From contig CALMBE010000630.1 in NCBI GenBank assembly GCA_937860165.1, forward strand, positions 1 through 7,214: a stretch of DNA of 7,214 nt. The letters are read 5' to 3'. Source of the stretch: an uncultured Planctomycetaceae bacterium. GTDB taxonomy: Bacteria > Planctomycetota > Planctomycetia > Pirellulales > Lacipirellulaceae. This document shows, piece by piece, positions 6,572 through 7,214 of the stretch. Every line of letters starts with the position of its first letter. The stretch's first letter is position 1. The translations under genes and the position numbers were made by a program. The notes under the pieces were generated by a model. The model searched no databases, had not been told where the DNA came from, and worked only from the letters and a program-made list of their open reading frames with translations.

Positions 6572-6829
6572 TCGCCTAGATCCGTTGCCGAATTGTCTCG
6601 AAGCTGGCAAAAAGCCTCCGGGGCACATAACTTTGCACAAAATACACATGAGGGGCTATTGATTCTGCTCTCGGCGCAGTGAATCTAAATGGCTATCCTC
6701 CCTCGACTTTTCTACCAGACTGAGGCCCAAAAACCGCAGTCGAAAACTTTTCACTTTATTGCGGGACCGGTCGGTTGCTCGGGAATCGGATTCTACGAGG
6801 AATCGGCCCTCAAGTGGTTGAAGCTTTCC

Positions 6830-6846
6830 TAGCGCGCGATGCGCTA
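6830..6846 (+). repeat. Small hairpin in the presumed leader of the lipoprotein gene
   Basis: TAGCGC and GCGCTA are perfect inverted copies with a 5-base loop GCGAT. It lies between the non-coding gap and the Shine-Dalgarno at 6867 and has no T-run. It could stabilise the mRNA 5' end or be incidental. Confidence 0.3.
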
Positions 6847-6866
6847 TGGGACTCGCTTTGCTGCTC

Positions 6867-6875
6867 AAGGAGGAG
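6867..6875 (+). promoter_or_regulatory. Strong Shine-Dalgarno selecting the ATG at 6884
   Basis: AAGGAGGAG ends 8 bases before ATG 6884 and is close to a perfect anti-16S match. It argues against the in-frame ATG at 6839, which lies upstream of this site and has no ribosome site of its own. Confidence 0.85.
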
Positions 6876-6883
6876 CTGCGCCA

Positions 6884-7102
6884 ATGCGTAAATGGCTCTT
6901 AGTGATGGCGACTGTTTGGACGCTTGCCGGCAATACCGGCTGCCTTCTACCGATGTACTCGGCGGACCCGGCTAGGCGTTCCCAGCAGTTGATTTACACT
7001 TCCGAGAATCTGCGCGCCATGCTCGATGAGTGGGAGCGTATTTGGTTTCTCGATCAACCTTCGCACCTGACGACGCATAGCGTCCATGGTGGAATTATCT
7101 AG
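6884..7102 (+). CDS. Small secreted or lipid-anchored protein of unknown function (72 aa)
   Basis: A 72-residue protein starting MRKWLLVMATVWTLAGNTGC, with a short basic N-terminus and a hydrophobic core ending at C20. This resembles a lipoprotein signal peptide, but the lipobox is imperfect: N-T-G-C, with Asn where Leu is usual. If cleaved before C20, the mature protein is about 53 residues, begins CLLPMYSADPARR, carries a charged, probably helical segment (SENLRAMLDEWERIWFLDQP) and ends HGGII. The aromatic/acidic WERIWFLDQP stretch looks constrained. I associate similar tiny proteins with planctomycete genomes, but cannot confirm this here and know no function. The start is set by the strong Shine-Dalgarno. 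A hairpin plus T-run follows the stop closely, so it appears monocistronic. Possible roles, such as an envelope-associated small protein, are guesses. Confidence 0.75.
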   Translation: MRKWLLVMATVWTLAGNTGCLLPMYSADPARRSQQLIYTSENLRAMLDEWERIWFLDQPSHLTTHSVHGGII

Positions 7103-7111
7103 TCGTTCGCG

Positions 7112-7136
7112 CACTTCTCCGCCAGAAGTGTTTATT
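7112..7136 (+). terminator. Probable intrinsic terminator after the small lipoprotein gene
   Basis: CACTTCT (7112-7118) and AGAAGTG (7124-7130) form a perfect 7-bp stem around the loop CCGCC. TTTATT (7131-7136) follows directly, and the stem begins 10 bases after the stop codon. The stem is not very GC-rich and the T-run is interrupted once, so efficiency is uncertain. Confidence 0.6.
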
Positions 7137-7214
7137 GCGGGCTGCGCTACCGGTCCGTCCCTAGTGCTTTGTCACAACTTAAATTTGGGATTCGAGGCGA
7201 CACAACCAATTCGG

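Larger units (their letters stand above)
6572..6883. other. Intergenic region between HU-family gene and small lipoprotein gene
   Basis: These 312 bases show no supported gene. GGAATCGG occurs twice (6782-6789 and 6799-6806), the first within the palindrome GAATC-G-GATTC (6783-6793). GACTG/CAGTC (6718-6722, 6737-6741) is a weak 5-bp inverted repeat. TAGCGC/GCGCTA (6830-6835, 6841-6846) forms a 6-bp hairpin 20 bases before the lipoprotein ribosome site. No convincing terminator for the HU gene or promoter for the next gene was seen; TTGCAC at 6633 has only a poor -10. Confidence 0.6.

Noticed and set aside
6612..6635. GGC-AAAAA-GCC as a terminator of the HU gene
   Set aside because: The stem is three base pairs with no following T-run.
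6633..6662. Possible promoter TTGCAC with TATTGA before the lipoprotein gene
   Set aside because: The -10 matches only half of the consensus and the spacing is 18 bases, so it is too weak to list.
6656..6868. Reverse-strand 70-codon frame in the spacer before the lipoprotein gene
   Set aside because: It has a charged low-information translation and no family resemblance, and it overlaps the leader and Shine-Dalgarno of the following gene.

Overview
The window looks like a chromosomal segment of a planctomycete, most likely of the Pirellula/Rhodopirellula/Blastopirellula group. This is inferred from moderate GC content, the style of the encoded proteins, a HU-like protein with a non-basic tail, and a tiny secreted protein of a type I associate with these genomes. 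No 16S or other phylogenetic marker is present, so the assignment is tentative. Everything recognisable is on the + strand.

Region 1 (1-5771) is one tightly packed unit of six genes that reads as a single operon. It starts with a FAD plus iron-sulfur dehydrogenase, cut at its 5' end by the window edge. Next come moaD, moaE and moaA of molybdenum cofactor (Moco) synthesis, a class V aminotransferase/cysteine desulfurase, and a small CxxCxxCC (YkgJ-type) protein. Three of the five junctions are ATGA stop/start overlaps, one is an 8-bp overlap and one is a 13-bp gap. MoaA makes the cyclic intermediate that MoaC turns into cPMP. The MoaD/MoaE pair inserts the dithiolene sulfurs. The adjacent desulfurase is a natural candidate for the sulfur source that recharges MoaD. 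moaC, moeB, moeA and mogA are not in the window.

Region 2 (5772-6160) has no convincing gene. It holds a cluster of inverted repeats that can form mutually exclusive helices (5805-5917), a short palindrome (5995-6010), a good sigma70-like promoter (6026-6054) and a leader of about 100 nt. Region 3 (6161-6571) is a HU/IHF-family DNA-binding protein with a C-terminal extension of about 45 residues. Region 4 (6572-6883) is non-coding with small repeats and a hairpin. Region 5 (6884-7102) is a 72-residue probable lipoprotein or secreted protein with a near-perfect Shine-Dalgarno, followed by a plausible intrinsic terminator at 7112-7136. The last 78 bases show no gene.

No CRISPR array, tRNA, rRNA, transposase gene or clear novel defence-type system was seen. 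The most interesting points are the Moco/desulfurase/FeS operon and the structured intergenic region.
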